From Candidatus Melainabacteria bacterium (GTDB lineage: Bacteria > Cyanobacteriota > Vampirovibrionia > Obscuribacterales > Obscuribacteraceae), in the NCBI GenBank assembly GCA_017307165.1, contig JAFKGK010000001.1, positions 124,001-188,000 of the forward strand: a DNA stretch of 64,000 bases, read 5' to 3'. Made by a program: the position numbers and the translations under genes. Below, piece by piece: positions 17,889 through 27,517 of this stretch (its first letter is position 1; every line of letters begins with the position of its first letter). Under the pieces are notes generated by a model, which ran no database searches, had not been told where the DNA came from, and worked only from the letters and a program-made list of their open reading frames with translations.

Positions 17889-18887
17889 GTGGGGTTACCT
17901 AGAGTTGCAGTAATCGGTTGCGGAAACTGGGGCAAAAACCTGGTGCGCAATTTTCATCATCTAGGTGCCCTCTCTACCGTCTGTGATGCCGATGAGAAAA
18001 GGCTCGAGCACATGGCTCGCGAGCACAAGGGCATTACAACTACTTCCGATTATCAAAGCGTGCTCGATGACAAGGCAGTATCTGCCATTGTCATCGCCAC
18101 GCCATCCGATACCCACTTTAATCTAGCTCGCCAGGCATTGCTTGCCGGCAAGCACGTCTATGTCGAAAAGCCTCTCGCTCGCGACGTAGCACATGCCGAT
18201 GAGCTCGACGAATTGGCCACAGAGCGCAACCTGGTCCTGATGGTCGGACATCTGCTCCTGTATCATCCTGCCGTCAATTGCCTCAAGGATCTCATCGCAT
18301 CCGGCGAGTTGGGAGACTTGCTCTTTGTAAGATCCGACCGGATGAATTTTAATATGGGACGCCGTGACTGGTCCGTCCTATGGGATCTAGCTCCTCACGA
18401 CATTTCAATGATGAGCTATCTGCTCGACTGCGATTCGCCGCAAGTCTCTCGCGTAGGTGGTTGGGATACTCTCGGCGATGGTCTGGTCGATGTAGCCTAT
18501 CTCGATCTCTCCTTCCCGCAAGGCGAGCGCACTATCCCCGGTCAGGTCCGTAATAGTTGGATCGATCCACAAAAAGTAGTGCGTCTGACTGTCAACGGCA
18601 CCAAAAAAACTGCGGTGCTCAACGACACTCAACAAGAAGACAAGCTCGCGCTGCATAGTCAGACACCGGACGGACGCATGGTTGTCGAGTATCCGTATTA
18701 TCCGAGTGGCGAGCCGCTCCAAATCGAATGCGAACACTTTTTGCAGTCGATCATGCGCGGAGAGCGTCCGCGGACTGATGCCAACAATGCCTACAATGTA
18801 GTTAGAGTATTGAGCGATGTCGAAAAGCGCCTGTCGTCAAGACCTGGCCACAAGCCACAACCGCATCAAACGGTAACAACCCGTTAG
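17889..18887 (+). CDS. Gfo/Idh/MocA-family NAD(P)-dependent oxidoreductase
   Basis: These enzymes oxidise or reduce sugars and related compounds with a bound nicotinamide. The 332-residue product has an N-terminal Rossmann fold (AVIGCGNWGKNL, about 6-18), the IVIATPSDTHF strand, the EKP motif with Lys94 (VYVEKPLARD) and a C-terminal alpha/beta domain containing WDLAPHDISMM. The Gly-Asn-Trp-Gly start and the late HD motif recall WlbA/WbpB-type UDP-sugar dehydrogenases, but the substrate is not proved. The GTG start has GGAGG about 5 bases upstream. It begins 36 bases after hup. Confidence 0.88.
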   Translation: MGLPRVAVIGCGNWGKNLVRNFHHLGALSTVCDADEKRLEHMAREHKGITTTSDYQSVLDDKAVSAIVIATPSDTHFNLARQALLAGKHVYVEKPLARDVAHADELDELATERNLVLMVGHLLLYHPAVNCLKDLIASGELGDLLFVRSDRMNFNMGRRDWSVLWDLAPHDISMMSYLLDCDSPQVSRVGGWDTLGDGLVDVAYLDLSFPQGERTIPGQVRNSWIDPQKVVRLTVNGTKKTAVLNDTQQEDKLALHSQTPDGRMVVEYPYYPSGEPLQIECEHFLQSIMRGERPRTDANNAYNVVRVLSDVEKRLSSRPGHKPQPHQTVTTR

Positions 18888-18991
18888 CATTTTTGGTCGG
18901 GGGCTTTTCAGTCTGCTTTGACTGTGTATAATTAGATCCTGCACTGAGCGCTCGGGCTTGATTTGACAGCATGAGCGGCTCTACTCCGATT

Positions 18992-19066
<75 letters not shown>

Positions 19067-19072
19067 ATTACC

Positions 19073-19113
19073 AAGCCGTCTCTGGTCTTTACGACAGGGG
19101 CGGCTTTTCTTTT
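19073..19113 (+). terminator. Rho-independent terminator after tRNA-Gly
   Basis: A 10-bp stem (AAGCCGTCTC with GGGGCGGCTT, two G-U pairs) with a 14-base loop runs into a T-rich tract. It lies 6 bases past the tRNA CCA and should end its transcript. Confidence 0.75.
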
Positions 19114-19159
19114 CTGTATGAGTTGCATATAGTAGTAAATGTCTCGGGCGGGAGAATAT

Positions 19160-19651
19160 ATGTCGGAAGACGCGTCTATACCAGCTGAATCTACTGAATC
19201 TGGTTCTGAATCTGAATCTAAATCTAAATCTGAACCAGATCATGTTGAGACAGAGTCTTTTCAGAGACGTTCGCCCTGGAAGGCAGCGGCGAGTGCGCTC
19301 TCGTATATCCAAGCAGCCAGCAGAGCCGATAAGGTGCAGATTCGTACGAGTGATCGTGTCACCATCATTGCTCTTTTGATTGCATCCATACTTGAGGTGC
19401 TTTCTCTTGTATATACTCCCATGGCAAGTATGCGCCTGGCTTTTGTCGTATTGCTCGACCTGGTGCTCGGCGGAGCGCTCTTGATGTTTGTCGTATATCG
19501 GCTCGGCATCTTGTCTTCCATGAATCACAGACAGGCAATCATCAGCTGGCAACTCATGCTCGGTTGTCTATTTGCAGGTATCTTCATCTGTATCAATTCG
19601 GCTGTGGGTATAGCTTTTATCGTTTCTTCCATTAAGGCCGATTCTTTTTGA
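19160..19651 (+). CDS. membrane protein with Ser/Glu-rich N-terminus
   Basis: The 163-residue product starts with an acidic, Ser-rich segment (about 8-25, repeating SE and SK pairs; the DNA repeats TCTGAA/TCTAAA hexamers), then a basic stretch and three hydrophobic helices (about 68-88, 93-113 and 128-152). An ATG seven codons upstream is possible, but GGGAG sits 6 bases before this one. The family is not recognised. The acidic tail is likely cytosolic and could vary in length by slippage of the hexamer repeats. Confidence 0.65.
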   Translation: MSEDASIPAESTESGSESESKSKSEPDHVETESFQRRSPWKAAASALSYIQAASRADKVQIRTSDRVTIIALLIASILEVLSLVYTPMASMRLAFVVLLDLVLGGALLMFVVYRLGILSSMNHRQAIISWQLMLGCLFAGIFICINSAVGIAFIVSSIKADSF

Positions 19652-19787
19652 TGGCTTTACATAGACCTTGAAGGTCTCATAAAGACTAAGGAAATACCGC
19701 GCCAAGGTGCTAGAATGCCTAACTTGGACAGGGGGATCTTGGGATGCCTCTCCCATTCGTCATAGTTACAGCGTTGAGAGAAAAGAT

Positions 19788-21197
19788 ATGAAGGTCACCC
19801 TCGAGCGTGAAGGTAAAAACGTAGTCAAACTCAATTTTGAGCTTGAGTCAGAAAAATTGACCAAGGCATACGAACAGGCTTGCCGTCAGATCGGCAAGCA
19901 AGTGCGCATCCATGGGTTTAGGCCCGGCAAGGCACCGCGCATGGTCATCGAAAAAAATGTCGGTACAGACTACATCAAAAACGAAACTCTGCAAAATCTG
20001 GTGCCCGAGCTCTTGAACGAGGCTCTCTTTAAAGAAAACCTCGATATCATCACTCAACCCGAGTATTCAAATATCGAGTTTAACCTCGGCGAGCCTCTCA
20101 AATTTGAAGCCAAGTTTGAAGTCAGACCCGAAGTCAAGCTCGGTGATTACAAGTCGATCCAGGTCAACGTACCTGAGGTCACTCTGCCCGAAGATGCGAT
20201 GGAACGCGCTCTCAAAAATGTTGCCGAGACCCGCTCTGAGCTCAAGGCTGTCGAAGGTCGCGAAACCCAGATGGGCGACACGGTCGTATTTGATTTTGAA
20301 TGCAAGGTAGACGGCAAGGTCATCGAAGGCGGCAAGGCTGAGTCGATGGTCATGGAATTGAAAGAAGGCTCTTTCTTGCCTGGTTTTTGCGAGCAACTCG
20401 TCGGCAAGAAAGCCAAGGACGAGTTTCAAGTCAAGGCTACTTTCCCAGAGACCTACCAGCGCAAAGAGGTAGCCGGCAAAGAAGCCGAGTTTGACGTCAA
20501 GCTCAAAGAGATCCGTCTCAAAGAAACTCCGGCAATAGATGACGAGCTCGCCAAGGCTGTAGGCTACGAAAATCTCGAAGCCCTCAAAGAATCCGTCAAG
20601 GCCGAACTAGAAGAAGTGGTCAAGCAAGAGAACGAGGCACGCGCACAGCGCATGGTCGTAGAAGCTGTCGCTCACTGCGCCGAAGTTGAGATTCCGGATA
20701 CCATGGTTGAGCGTGAGCGCGATCTGCTCATGCAACAGATGCAGCGCCACATGGAAAGCCAGGGTCAAGACTGGGAAGGGTTTGCTAGCAATCCCGAATT
20801 TGAGAGTGTCAAAGCAAGCAAACTCGAAGAAGCTCGCATGCGTGTCCTGACCAGCTTAGTGCTTGGTGCTGTGGTAAGAGAAGAAAAGCTCACAATATCC
20901 GACGAAGAAATGGGTCCTTATTACGCTCAATTGGCGATGCAATACAACTTGCAGCCTGAGCAATATGAGCGCTTTACTCGTAACGAAGAAGTCCGCAGGC
21001 AAGTCGCTGAAGAAGTCTTGACCGGCAAGGTGGTCGAGTTTCTGGTAAGCCAGGCCAAAATCAGCTACGTGCCCGATGAGTGCACCGAAGATCATGATCA
21101 TTCGGCTCATGGACACGGACACAGTCACGCTAAAGAAGAAGGCAAGAGCGAAGAAAAGAAGGCAGACGCCAAGAAAGCCAAGAAGAAAGCCGAATAG
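19788..21197 (+). CDS. tig: trigger factor chaperone
   Basis: Trigger factor binds ribosomes near the exit tunnel and folds nascent chains. The 469-residue product has the ribosome-binding signature GFRPGKAPR (about 44-52), the FKBP-type prolyl isomerase domain (about 150-240, with GDTVVFDFE), and the helical C-domain with NEEVRRQV. After about residue 430 comes an unusual tail rich in His (DHDHSAHGHGHSH) and then Lys/Glu/Ala repeats. The ATG here matches the family start; codons upstream in the same frame are not conserved. It heads the tig-clpP-clpX-lon order, the usual folding/proteolysis cluster. Confidence 0.96.
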   Translation: MKVTLEREGKNVVKLNFELESEKLTKAYEQACRQIGKQVRIHGFRPGKAPRMVIEKNVGTDYIKNETLQNLVPELLNEALFKENLDIITQPEYSNIEFNLGEPLKFEAKFEVRPEVKLGDYKSIQVNVPEVTLPEDAMERALKNVAETRSELKAVEGRETQMGDTVVFDFECKVDGKVIEGGKAESMVMELKEGSFLPGFCEQLVGKKAKDEFQVKATFPETYQRKEVAGKEAEFDVKLKEIRLKETPAIDDELAKAVGYENLEALKESVKAELEEVVKQENEARAQRMVVEAVAHCAEVEIPDTMVERERDLLMQQMQRHMESQGQDWEGFASNPEFESVKASKLEEARMRVLTSLVLGAVVREEKLTISDEEMGPYYAQLAMQYNLQPEQYERFTRNEEVRRQVAEEVLTGKVVEFLVSQAKISYVPDECTEDHDHSAHGHGHSHAKEEGKSEEKKADAKKAKKKAE

Positions 21198-21205
21198 CAA
21201 ATCGC

Positions 21206-21246
21206 AAAAAAAAAACACTGGTGCCACCAGAAATGGCACCAGTGTT
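21206..21246. terminator. strong hairpin between tig and clpP, U-tract on the minus strand
   Basis: A perfect 13-bp stem (AACACTGGTGCCA with TGGCACCAGTGTT) and a 7-base loop. On the plus strand a ten-A run precedes it and no T-run follows, so it is a poor plus-strand terminator. Read on the minus strand the same stem runs into about eight more U beyond the stem. It may protect the tig 3' end or stop antisense transcription. Confidence 0.6.
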
Positions 21247-21360
21247 CGGCTATAAATAAATTGTCTCCTGCCTGATTTAATGTCTTATTAGACCTATCCA
21301 GTAAGATATTGCTAATCAGTGCAATTCGGCAAACAAGCAGAAGAGGAATTAGAACCAACC

Positions 21361-22062
21361 ATGACCAATTACAAACCTGGCGAAATCATCAAGACTCCTC
21401 CTACCAAGGCGCAGTTGCACGATATCTGGAGCCAGACTCCTTATGCCAGCCCCAATGCTATGTACGCTCCTACCGTCATCGAGACCACCGCTCGTGGTGA
21501 GCGTGCATTCGATATCTTTTCGCGTCTTTTGCGCGAGCGCATTATTTTTCTCGGCACACCTATCGATGATATGGTCGCCAATCTGATCGTCGCCCAGTTG
21601 CTCTTGCTCGAAGGCGAAGATCCAGAAAAAGACATCCGTCTCTATATCAACTCGCCTGGTGGCTCCGTGACCGCTGGTCTCGCCATCTACGACACGATCC
21701 AAAACATTAGATCCGAAGTCTCGACTATCTGTCTCGGTCAGGCTGCATCGATGGGCGCATTTTTGCTCTGCTCCGGTAAAAAAGGCAAGAGACTTGCCCT
21801 GCCTCATGCTCGCATCCTGATCCACCAGCCTCTCGGTGGTGCTCAAGGTCAAGCAACCGATATCGAGATCCAGGCTCGCGAGATCCTGCGCATCAAGCGT
21901 CAGCTCAACGAACTCATGGCCGAGCATACCGGTCAGTCGGTCAAGACCATCGAGAAAGATACAGATCGTGACAACATCATGACTGCCGAAGAAGCCAAGG
22001 AATACGGCCTTGTCGACTCGGTCATCACTAAATTGGAACCGACCTCTCTCTCAGCGGTCTAA
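21361..22062 (+). CDS. clpP: ATP-dependent Clp protease proteolytic subunit
   Basis: ClpP is the barrel-shaped serine peptidase that degrades proteins fed by ClpX. The 233-residue product has catalytic Ser130 (GQAASMGAF), His155 (ARILIHQP) and the Asp in KDTDRD (about 200-204). Compared with many ClpP proteins, about 35 residues precede the usual [14 protein letters not shown], so an N-terminal propeptide-like extension is present. A GTG 14 codons upstream is also possible; GAGGAA lies 12 bases before this ATG, which is somewhat far. It is followed by clpX, its unfoldase. Confidence 0.95.
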   Translation: MTNYKPGEIIKTPPTKAQLHDIWSQTPYASPNAMYAPTVIETTARGERAFDIFSRLLRERIIFLGTPIDDMVANLIVAQLLLLEGEDPEKDIRLYINSPGGSVTAGLAIYDTIQNIRSEVSTICLGQAASMGAFLLCSGKKGKRLALPHARILIHQPLGGAQGQATDIEIQAREILRIKRQLNELMAEHTGQSVKTIEKDTDRDNIMTAEEAKEYGLVDSVITKLEPTSLSAV

Positions 22063-22070
22063 CAAAATGC

Positions 22071-22159
22071 AAGCCCGGGGATTACCATAGGGATAGTATG
22101 TATACAAAGCGCTGTGGTGCAAAACATACAGGCAAACCCTTGGGTGCCCCGGGCTTTTT
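22071..22159 (+). ncRNA. long imperfect hairpin/terminator between clpP and clpX
   Basis: One extended stem-loop is built from four nested helices: AAGCCCGGGG with CCCCGGGCTT (10 bp), ACC with GGT and AGGG with CCCT, GTATGT with ACATAC, and GCGC with GTGC (one G-U) around a four-base loop. It ends in five T, so the lower stem alone can terminate. The elaborate upper stem is more than a terminator needs, suggesting processing or partial read-through control of clpX. It could also be a small stable RNA; no homologue is known to me. Confidence 0.55.
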
Positions 22160-22221
22160 AATTTGTTAAATGGCTTTCAGGGTTTAAACTAGAGCAGCAA
22201 AACTAGATATAGGGAAGCTAA

Positions 22222-23520
22222 ATGCCTAAGCAATCAGACAATCGACTCAAATGTTCGTTTTGCGGTAAGGGGCAGGATCAAGTCAAAAAATTGATCGCTG
22301 GACCAGGCGTATATATCTGCGACGAATGTGTCGATCTGTGCAACGAGATCCTCGATGAGGAGCTCTTTGAAGGTGGAGCACAGGCTCAGCCAGCAGCTGA
22401 GAGCACTGCTCCTCAAATGGTTGATATTCCCAAGCCCCAGGAGATCAAGGCCTTTCTCGACCAGCACATCATTGGTCAGTCTGCCGCCAAAAAGATCCTC
22501 TCAGTAGCTGTCTACAATCACTACAAGCGCGTCAGCCACAATGCAGAGCTGGCCGAACAAGTAGAGATCCAAAAATCAAATATCCTCTTGATCGGGCCTA
22601 CAGGTTGCGGCAAGACCCTGCTCGCACAGACTCTGGCCAAGATGCTCGACGTACCGTTTGCTGTAGCAGATGCCACCACTTTGACCGAGGCTGGCTATGT
22701 GGGCGAGGATGTCGAGAACATCCTGCTCCGTCTCTATCAGGCTGCCGATTACGACATCAAAAAGGCTGAGCGAGGCATCATCTATGTCGATGAGATCGAC
22801 AAGATTTCTCGCAAATCAGAGAACACCAGCATCACTCGCGATGTATCCGGCGAGGGTGTACAACAAGCTCTGCTCAAAATGATCGAAGGCACCCTGGCCA
22901 ATGTGCCGCCTCAAGGCGGTCGCAAGCATCCCCATCAAGAGTTTATCCAGATCAATACTGCCAATATCCTCTTTATCTGCGGAGGAGCCTTTGTCGGACT
23001 CGACAAGATCGTCGAGCAACGTGTCTCCTCAAACAGATCGATCGGCTTTGGCACCGAAAAACCTCTTACTGCCTGGGAGCGTGAGCAGCGCGCCTCCAAG
23101 ATCCTCAAAGAGACAGCTCCAGACGATCTGCTCAAGTTTGGTCTCATCCCCGAGTTTATTGGTCGTATGCCAGTAATGGCAGTGCTCGAGTCTCTCGATG
23201 TCGATGCACTCGTCAGGATCATGGTCGAGCCCAAAAATGCCATCATCAAGCAGTTCCAACAATTGCTCTCACTCGATGGTGTTGAGCTCAAATTTGACCA
23301 GGACGCCATACGAGCCGTAGCCGAAGAGGCCATCAAGCGCAAGACCGGCGCACGTGCCCTGCGTTCTATCGTCGAGGAGTTTATGCTCGACATCATGTAC
23401 GAAGTCCCCTCGCGTTCCGATATCAAGGTATGTCACATAACCAAGGATCTCGTGGACAAGGGCTCTACGGCAGAGCTTTTGCAATTGCCCAAAGCCAAAC
23501 TCAAAGGTGAAATAGCGTAA
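22222..23520 (+). CDS. clpX: ClpX unfoldase
   Basis: ClpX unfolds tagged proteins and threads them into ClpP. The 432-residue product has the N-terminal zinc finger (CSFCGKG about 11-17, then ICDECVDLC), the Walker [13 protein letters not shown], Walker B IIYVDEID and the GFG/RKH-type loop regions ([15 protein letters not shown]). An Ala/Gln linker lies between the zinc finger and the AAA+ core. ATG with AGGGAAG about 5 bases upstream. Lon starts 7 bases downstream. Confidence 0.97.
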   Translation: MPKQSDNRLKCSFCGKGQDQVKKLIAGPGVYICDECVDLCNEILDEELFEGGAQAQPAAESTAPQMVDIPKPQEIKAFLDQHIIGQSAAKKILSVAVYNHYKRVSHNAELAEQVEIQKSNILLIGPTGCGKTLLAQTLAKMLDVPFAVADATTLTEAGYVGEDVENILLRLYQAADYDIKKAERGIIYVDEIDKISRKSENTSITRDVSGEGVQQALLKMIEGTLANVPPQGGRKHPHQEFIQINTANILFICGGAFVGLDKIVEQRVSSNRSIGFGTEKPLTAWEREQRASKILKETAPDDLLKFGLIPEFIGRMPVMAVLESLDVDALVRIMVEPKNAIIKQFQQLLSLDGVELKFDQDAIRAVAEEAIKRKTGARALRSIVEEFMLDIMYEVPSRSDIKVCHITKDLVDKGSTAELLQLPKAKLKGEIA

Positions 23521-23527
23521 GCATTTT

Positions 23528-25963
23528 ATGGCGGATCTGGAAAACAGCGTATTCCCTCTCATTCCTTTACGAGATGTAGTTGTTTTTCCGCAGATGGTCA
23601 CGCCGCTCTTCGTCTCTCGACCCAAGTCGATTGCCGCTCTCGAGCAGGCCCTTCTGCGCGATGACCGACTTGTCGTCCTGGTCGCTCAAAAAGACCCGGA
23701 GACCGAAGATCCCAAGATCGACGATCTGTATCAGATCGGCACAGTAGCCGAAGTGATGCAAATGCTCAAATTGCCTGATGGAGCAGTAAAAGTACTGGTC
23801 GAAGGCAATCTGAGAGTCAAGCTTTTCGAGATCAACGATGGCGAAAATGACTTGGCCACCAAATCTAGTGGCAGAGCCAGGTCTAAAAAAGAAAAAGACA
23901 TAAGTGAAGGTGGCTTTTTTACCTCCAGAGTGACTACTCTGGAAGAAAACATCGAAGATGACCAACGATCTCGGACTCTTGTGAGAGTGACTGTCGAAAA
24001 ATTTGAGCAATATGTCAAATCGACTAAAAAAATCAATCCAGAGAGCTTGCTTGCTGTATCAGGCATCGGTAAGCCCGGTCATCTTGCCGATATCATTGCC
24101 ACTTATCTAGGCTTGACCCTGAGCGAGAGACAGCAAGCCCTGGAGATCGTCGATGCGACAGAGCGTCTAGAGTATATCGGACAGCTTTTGTCCAGAGAGC
24201 TCGAGCTCGCCGATCTGGAACAGCAGATCCATGATAGGGTCAGGTTTAACCTCGAAAAGACTCAACGCGAATACTATCTGCGCGAAAAGCTCAGGATAAT
24301 ACAAGACGAATTGAGCTCTGATGGCGGGGAACTCGGTGAGATCAACGAGTACAAGCAAAAAATCAAAAAATGCAAGATTGCAGGTGCTGCCCTCGAAAAA
24401 GCCATGAAAGAATTGGGGCGGCTAGAAAAGATGATGCCCCAGTCTGCAGAAGCAGGCGTCATCCGCACCTATCTGGATACCCTCGTATCTCTGCCCTGGG
24501 GCAAGCGCTCCAAGGAGAGCATCGATCTCCATCAAGCCGATGAGATCCTCGAACAAGATCACTATGGCCTAGAAAAAGTCAAAGAGCGCATACTTGAGTT
24601 TCTTGCCGTGCGCAAACTGGCCAAGCAGCCCTCAGGCACCATTTTGTGCCTTGTCGGACCTCCAGGCGTTGGCAAGACCAGTCTGGTGAGGTCCATTGCC
24701 AAGGCAATGCACCGAGAGTTTGCCCGCATCTCACTCGGTGGAGTTTCGGATGAGTCCGAGATCAGGGGGCATAGGCGTACTTATATCGGCGCCATGCCTG
24801 GACGCATCATACAGGCAGTCAAGCAAGCGGGCACCAAAAATCCAGTCATTTTGCTGGATGAAATAGAAAAGATGACTCGCAGCTATCAGGGCGATCCGAC
24901 CGCAGCGATGCTCGAGGTGCTTGATCCTGATCAAAATGATAGTTTTACCGATCACTATCTGGATGCGCCTTTTTCATTATCCGAGGTAGTCTTTGTCGCC
25001 ACGGCCAACTCGCTCGACTATGTGCCCAGGCCTTTATTGGATCGTCTCGAAGTAATCCGTATCTCTGGCTATACCGAAGAAGAAAAAGTAGCGATAGCAG
25101 AGCAGCATATCTTGCCCAAGACTCTGGAAAAGCACGGACTGAGCGCCAAACAGCTAAAGATGCCGGAGCCGACAATCCGCAAGATCATCCAGGAATATAC
25201 CCGCGAGGCAGGTGTGCGTTCCTTAGAAAGATGCTTTGCGACCGTGTCGCGCAAGGTCGCTACGCAAGTGGTAAAAGGCGAGTTGGAGAGTCTGAAGCTG
25301 CAACCAAATGCGGTGCCCAAATATCTCGGTCCGCCCAAGATCGTACGCGAGAACGAGTCCAAAGGACCGCAAGTAGGTATAGTCACTGGTCTTGCCTGGA
25401 CCGAGACGGGCGGAGAGACGCTTTCGATAGAGGTCAACACCATGCCCGGCAAGGGCAAATTGCAGTTGACCGGACAGTTGGGCGATGTAATGAAAGAGTC
25501 TGCTCATGCGGCTTTTAGCTATATTCGCAGTCATGCTGAAAAGCTAGGTATCGACGACAAATTTCAAGACAATCTCGATATCCATATCCATGTGCCAGAA
25601 GGAGCGACGCCAAAAGACGGTCCATCGGCTGGTGCCGCCATGGCCTGTGCGCTGGTCTCTGCTATTTCCAAGCGGGCAACCAAGGGTGATATCGCCATGA
25701 CTGGAGAGATCACTCTCCGTGGCAGAGTATTGGCAATCGGCGGTCTCAAAGAAAAGATACTTGCTGCTATTCGAGCTGGGATCAAGACTGTCATATTTCC
25801 TCGATCAAACGAAAAGGATCTGCAGGACATACCGGACTATGTCCTCGATCGCGTAGATCTCAAGCCAGTAGCGCATCTAGACGAAGTATTTGGTCTGATC
25901 TTTAAAGACATGCATGTACACAAGCCTGCAGCCATCAAGCATCGCGTTCGTTCGCGAAAATAA
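23528..25963 (+). CDS. lon: Lon protease
   Basis: Lon is an ATP-dependent serine protease that degrades damaged and regulatory proteins. The 811-residue product has the N-terminal LON substrate domain (about 1-210), the AAA+ module with Walker A GPPGVGKT, and the protease domain with the catalytic dyad Ser700 (DGPSAGAAM) and Lys743 (GGLKEKIL). A short polar insertion (GRARSKKEKDISEGG region, about 116-135) interrupts the N-domain compared with the usual form. It starts 7 bases after clpX, so the tig, clpP, clpX and lon genes form a proteostasis block. Confidence 0.97.
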   Translation: MADLENSVFPLIPLRDVVVFPQMVTPLFVSRPKSIAALEQALLRDDRLVVLVAQKDPETEDPKIDDLYQIGTVAEVMQMLKLPDGAVKVLVEGNLRVKLFEINDGENDLATKSSGRARSKKEKDISEGGFFTSRVTTLEENIEDDQRSRTLVRVTVEKFEQYVKSTKKINPESLLAVSGIGKPGHLADIIATYLGLTLSERQQALEIVDATERLEYIGQLLSRELELADLEQQIHDRVRFNLEKTQREYYLREKLRIIQDELSSDGGELGEINEYKQKIKKCKIAGAALEKAMKELGRLEKMMPQSAEAGVIRTYLDTLVSLPWGKRSKESIDLHQADEILEQDHYGLEKVKERILEFLAVRKLAKQPSGTILCLVGPPGVGKTSLVRSIAKAMHREFARISLGGVSDESEIRGHRRTYIGAMPGRIIQAVKQAGTKNPVILLDEIEKMTRSYQGDPTAAMLEVLDPDQNDSFTDHYLDAPFSLSEVVFVATANSLDYVPRPLLDRLEVIRISGYTEEEKVAIAEQHILPKTLEKHGLSAKQLKMPEPTIRKIIQEYTREAGVRSLERCFATVSRKVATQVVKGELESLKLQPNAVPKYLGPPKIVRENESKGPQVGIVTGLAWTETGGETLSIEVNTMPGKGKLQLTGQLGDVMKESAHAAFSYIRSHAEKLGIDDKFQDNLDIHIHVPEGATPKDGPSAGAAMACALVSAISKRATKGDIAMTGEITLRGRVLAIGGLKEKILAAIRAGIKTVIFPRSNEKDLQDIPDYVLDRVDLKPVAHLDEVFGLIFKDMHVHKPAAIKHRVRSRK

Positions 25964-25977
25964 ATGAAACTTCATTT
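25962..25977. repeat. short inverted repeat at the lon stop
   Basis: AAATGAA and TTCATTT are a perfect 7-base inverted repeat two bases apart, starting inside the lon stop codon. It may be an operator-like site or a coincidence; there is no T-run for a terminator. Confidence 0.25.
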
Positions 25978-26059
25978 GCTGATGGTGTAATTGCAAACCT
26001 CCACCAGATAAGGCTTTTGGCAAGTACTCAAAGTGGATGGAAAGCTAAATATTGCGACG

Positions 26060-26070
26060 TTTGTCACAAA
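26060..26070. promoter_or_regulatory. possible operator upstream of the aminotransferase operon
   Basis: TTTGT-C-ACAAA is a perfect 11-base palindrome about 95 bases before the aminotransferase ATG. A promoter-like TGCTATCAT lies just downstream. The position would suit a regulator of the three-gene catabolic run, but the palindrome is short. Confidence 0.3.
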
Positions 26071-26164
26071 ATGTTGCTATCATTTACATTTGGGAGTCTA
26101 GTCAATCCCGGCACTGGTGAGGCTTTTGAGCGTCGCCTGCTCGTCAGTTTATAAGGAGTTCGTG

Positions 26165-27466
26165 ATGGTAATGGCAGAAACAAAAAACCAGAATCTTGCC
26201 TATCTAGAAATGGATGAAAAGTACGTCAATCCCGTTTTGGCGCGCTCGGCAAGAATCGTGGCCGAAAGAGCCCAGGGCTCTTGGATCTACGATATGAATG
26301 GTGATGCTTATCTGGACATGTCCACTGGAATTGCCGTCAACAGCGTTGGTCACTGCCATCCCAAGGTGGTTGCTGCAGTACAAAAGCAAGTCGCAGAGTT
26401 GATGCACACGTCAGTAACCACTTACAACAAACGTTATATCGAGCTTGCTAAAAAGCTCGTGGAGATCGCTCCGGACAAGAGCCTGGACTCGGTCTTTTTG
26501 ACCAATAGCGGCGCTGAGTGCGTCGAAGGCGCCATCAAATTGGCGCGATATGTTACTGGCCGCCCCTGCGTCATCAATTTTCGCGGATCTTTCCATGGCC
26601 GCACCATATTCACCACCGCTCTGACGACCTCCAAACTCTACTATCGCGAAAAGCAAGAGCCGCTGCCAGGCTCAATCCACACTGTGTCCTTCCCCTATCA
26701 GTACCGCAGCCATTTTAGAGATGATGCCGACAAGGTCGTCGATGAAGTCTTTGCCGAGCTCGATGTGCTCTTTCACCAGATCGTGCATCCCGAACAAGTC
26801 GCATGCTTTCTCGTAGAGCCCATCCAGGGCGAAGGCGGATATGTCATTCCGCCCAAAGGATTTCTCACCCGTCTGCGCAAACTCGCTGACGAGCACGGCA
26901 TCCTCTTGATCATCGACGAGGTCCAATCAGGATTTGCTCGCACCGGCAAGATGTTTGCCATCGAGCACGAAGCCGTCCGTCCGGACATTATGCTGATGGC
27001 AAAGGCTATAGCCGGAGGCATGCCCCTGGCTGCTTTCATCACTCGCAAAGAATTGAGCCATAAATGGCCGCCCGGTCGACATGGTTCTACATTTGGTGGC
27101 AATCCCGTCAGCTGCGCCGCCGCTCTAGCGACTATCGATGTCATCCAACAAGAAAACCTGATCGAACGTGCAGAAAAACTCGGCAAGATCATGTTGGAGC
27201 GTCTACAAAAATTTGCCAAGGGCAAGGATTATATCGGCGAGGTCCGCGGGCGCGGCTTGATGATCGGTATCGAGTTTAATGACAAAAATGGTAAGCCTTC
27301 CAAAGAGTGGGCTGACAAAGTAGCTGAGCGTTGCCTCGAGGACAAGATGATCGTCTTGACCTGCGGTACTGGTGGTCAGGTGATTCGTCTGATTCCGCCT
27401 CTCACAATGAGTGAAGAAGAAATGAACAAGGCCCTAGACATTCTTGAAAAGGCCATGACCGCTTAG
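26165..27466 (+). CDS. class III aminotransferase (GABA/ornithine type)
   Basis: PLP enzymes of this class move an omega-amino group, for example from 4-aminobutyrate or acetylornithine, to a keto acid. The 433-residue product has NSGAECVEGAIKLAR, the FHGRT loop, LLIIDEVQSGFARTGK and the PLP-binding Lys280 (MAKAIAGGMP). The ATG has AAGGAG 6 bases before it, which decides the start over upstream codons. An aldehyde dehydrogenase begins 51 bases later and an acyl-CoA dehydrogenase follows, so the run could degrade an omega-amino acid such as GABA through a semialdehyde to an acid. The exact substrate is inferred. Confidence 0.85.
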   Translation: MVMAETKNQNLAYLEMDEKYVNPVLARSARIVAERAQGSWIYDMNGDAYLDMSTGIAVNSVGHCHPKVVAAVQKQVAELMHTSVTTYNKRYIELAKKLVEIAPDKSLDSVFLTNSGAECVEGAIKLARYVTGRPCVINFRGSFHGRTIFTTALTTSKLYYREKQEPLPGSIHTVSFPYQYRSHFRDDADKVVDEVFAELDVLFHQIVHPEQVACFLVEPIQGEGGYVIPPKGFLTRLRKLADEHGILLIIDEVQSGFARTGKMFAIEHEAVRPDIMLMAKAIAGGMPLAAFITRKELSHKWPPGRHGSTFGGNPVSCAAALATIDVIQQENLIERAEKLGKIMLERLQKFAKGKDYIGEVRGRGLMIGIEFNDKNGKPSKEWADKVAERCLEDKMIVLTCGTGGQVIRLIPPLTMSEEEMNKALDILEKAMTA

Positions 27467-27517
27467 ATCGCCTAGATCTCCAATTATTTCTCAAACAAAT
27501 CCTTAGAGGAAAATGCA

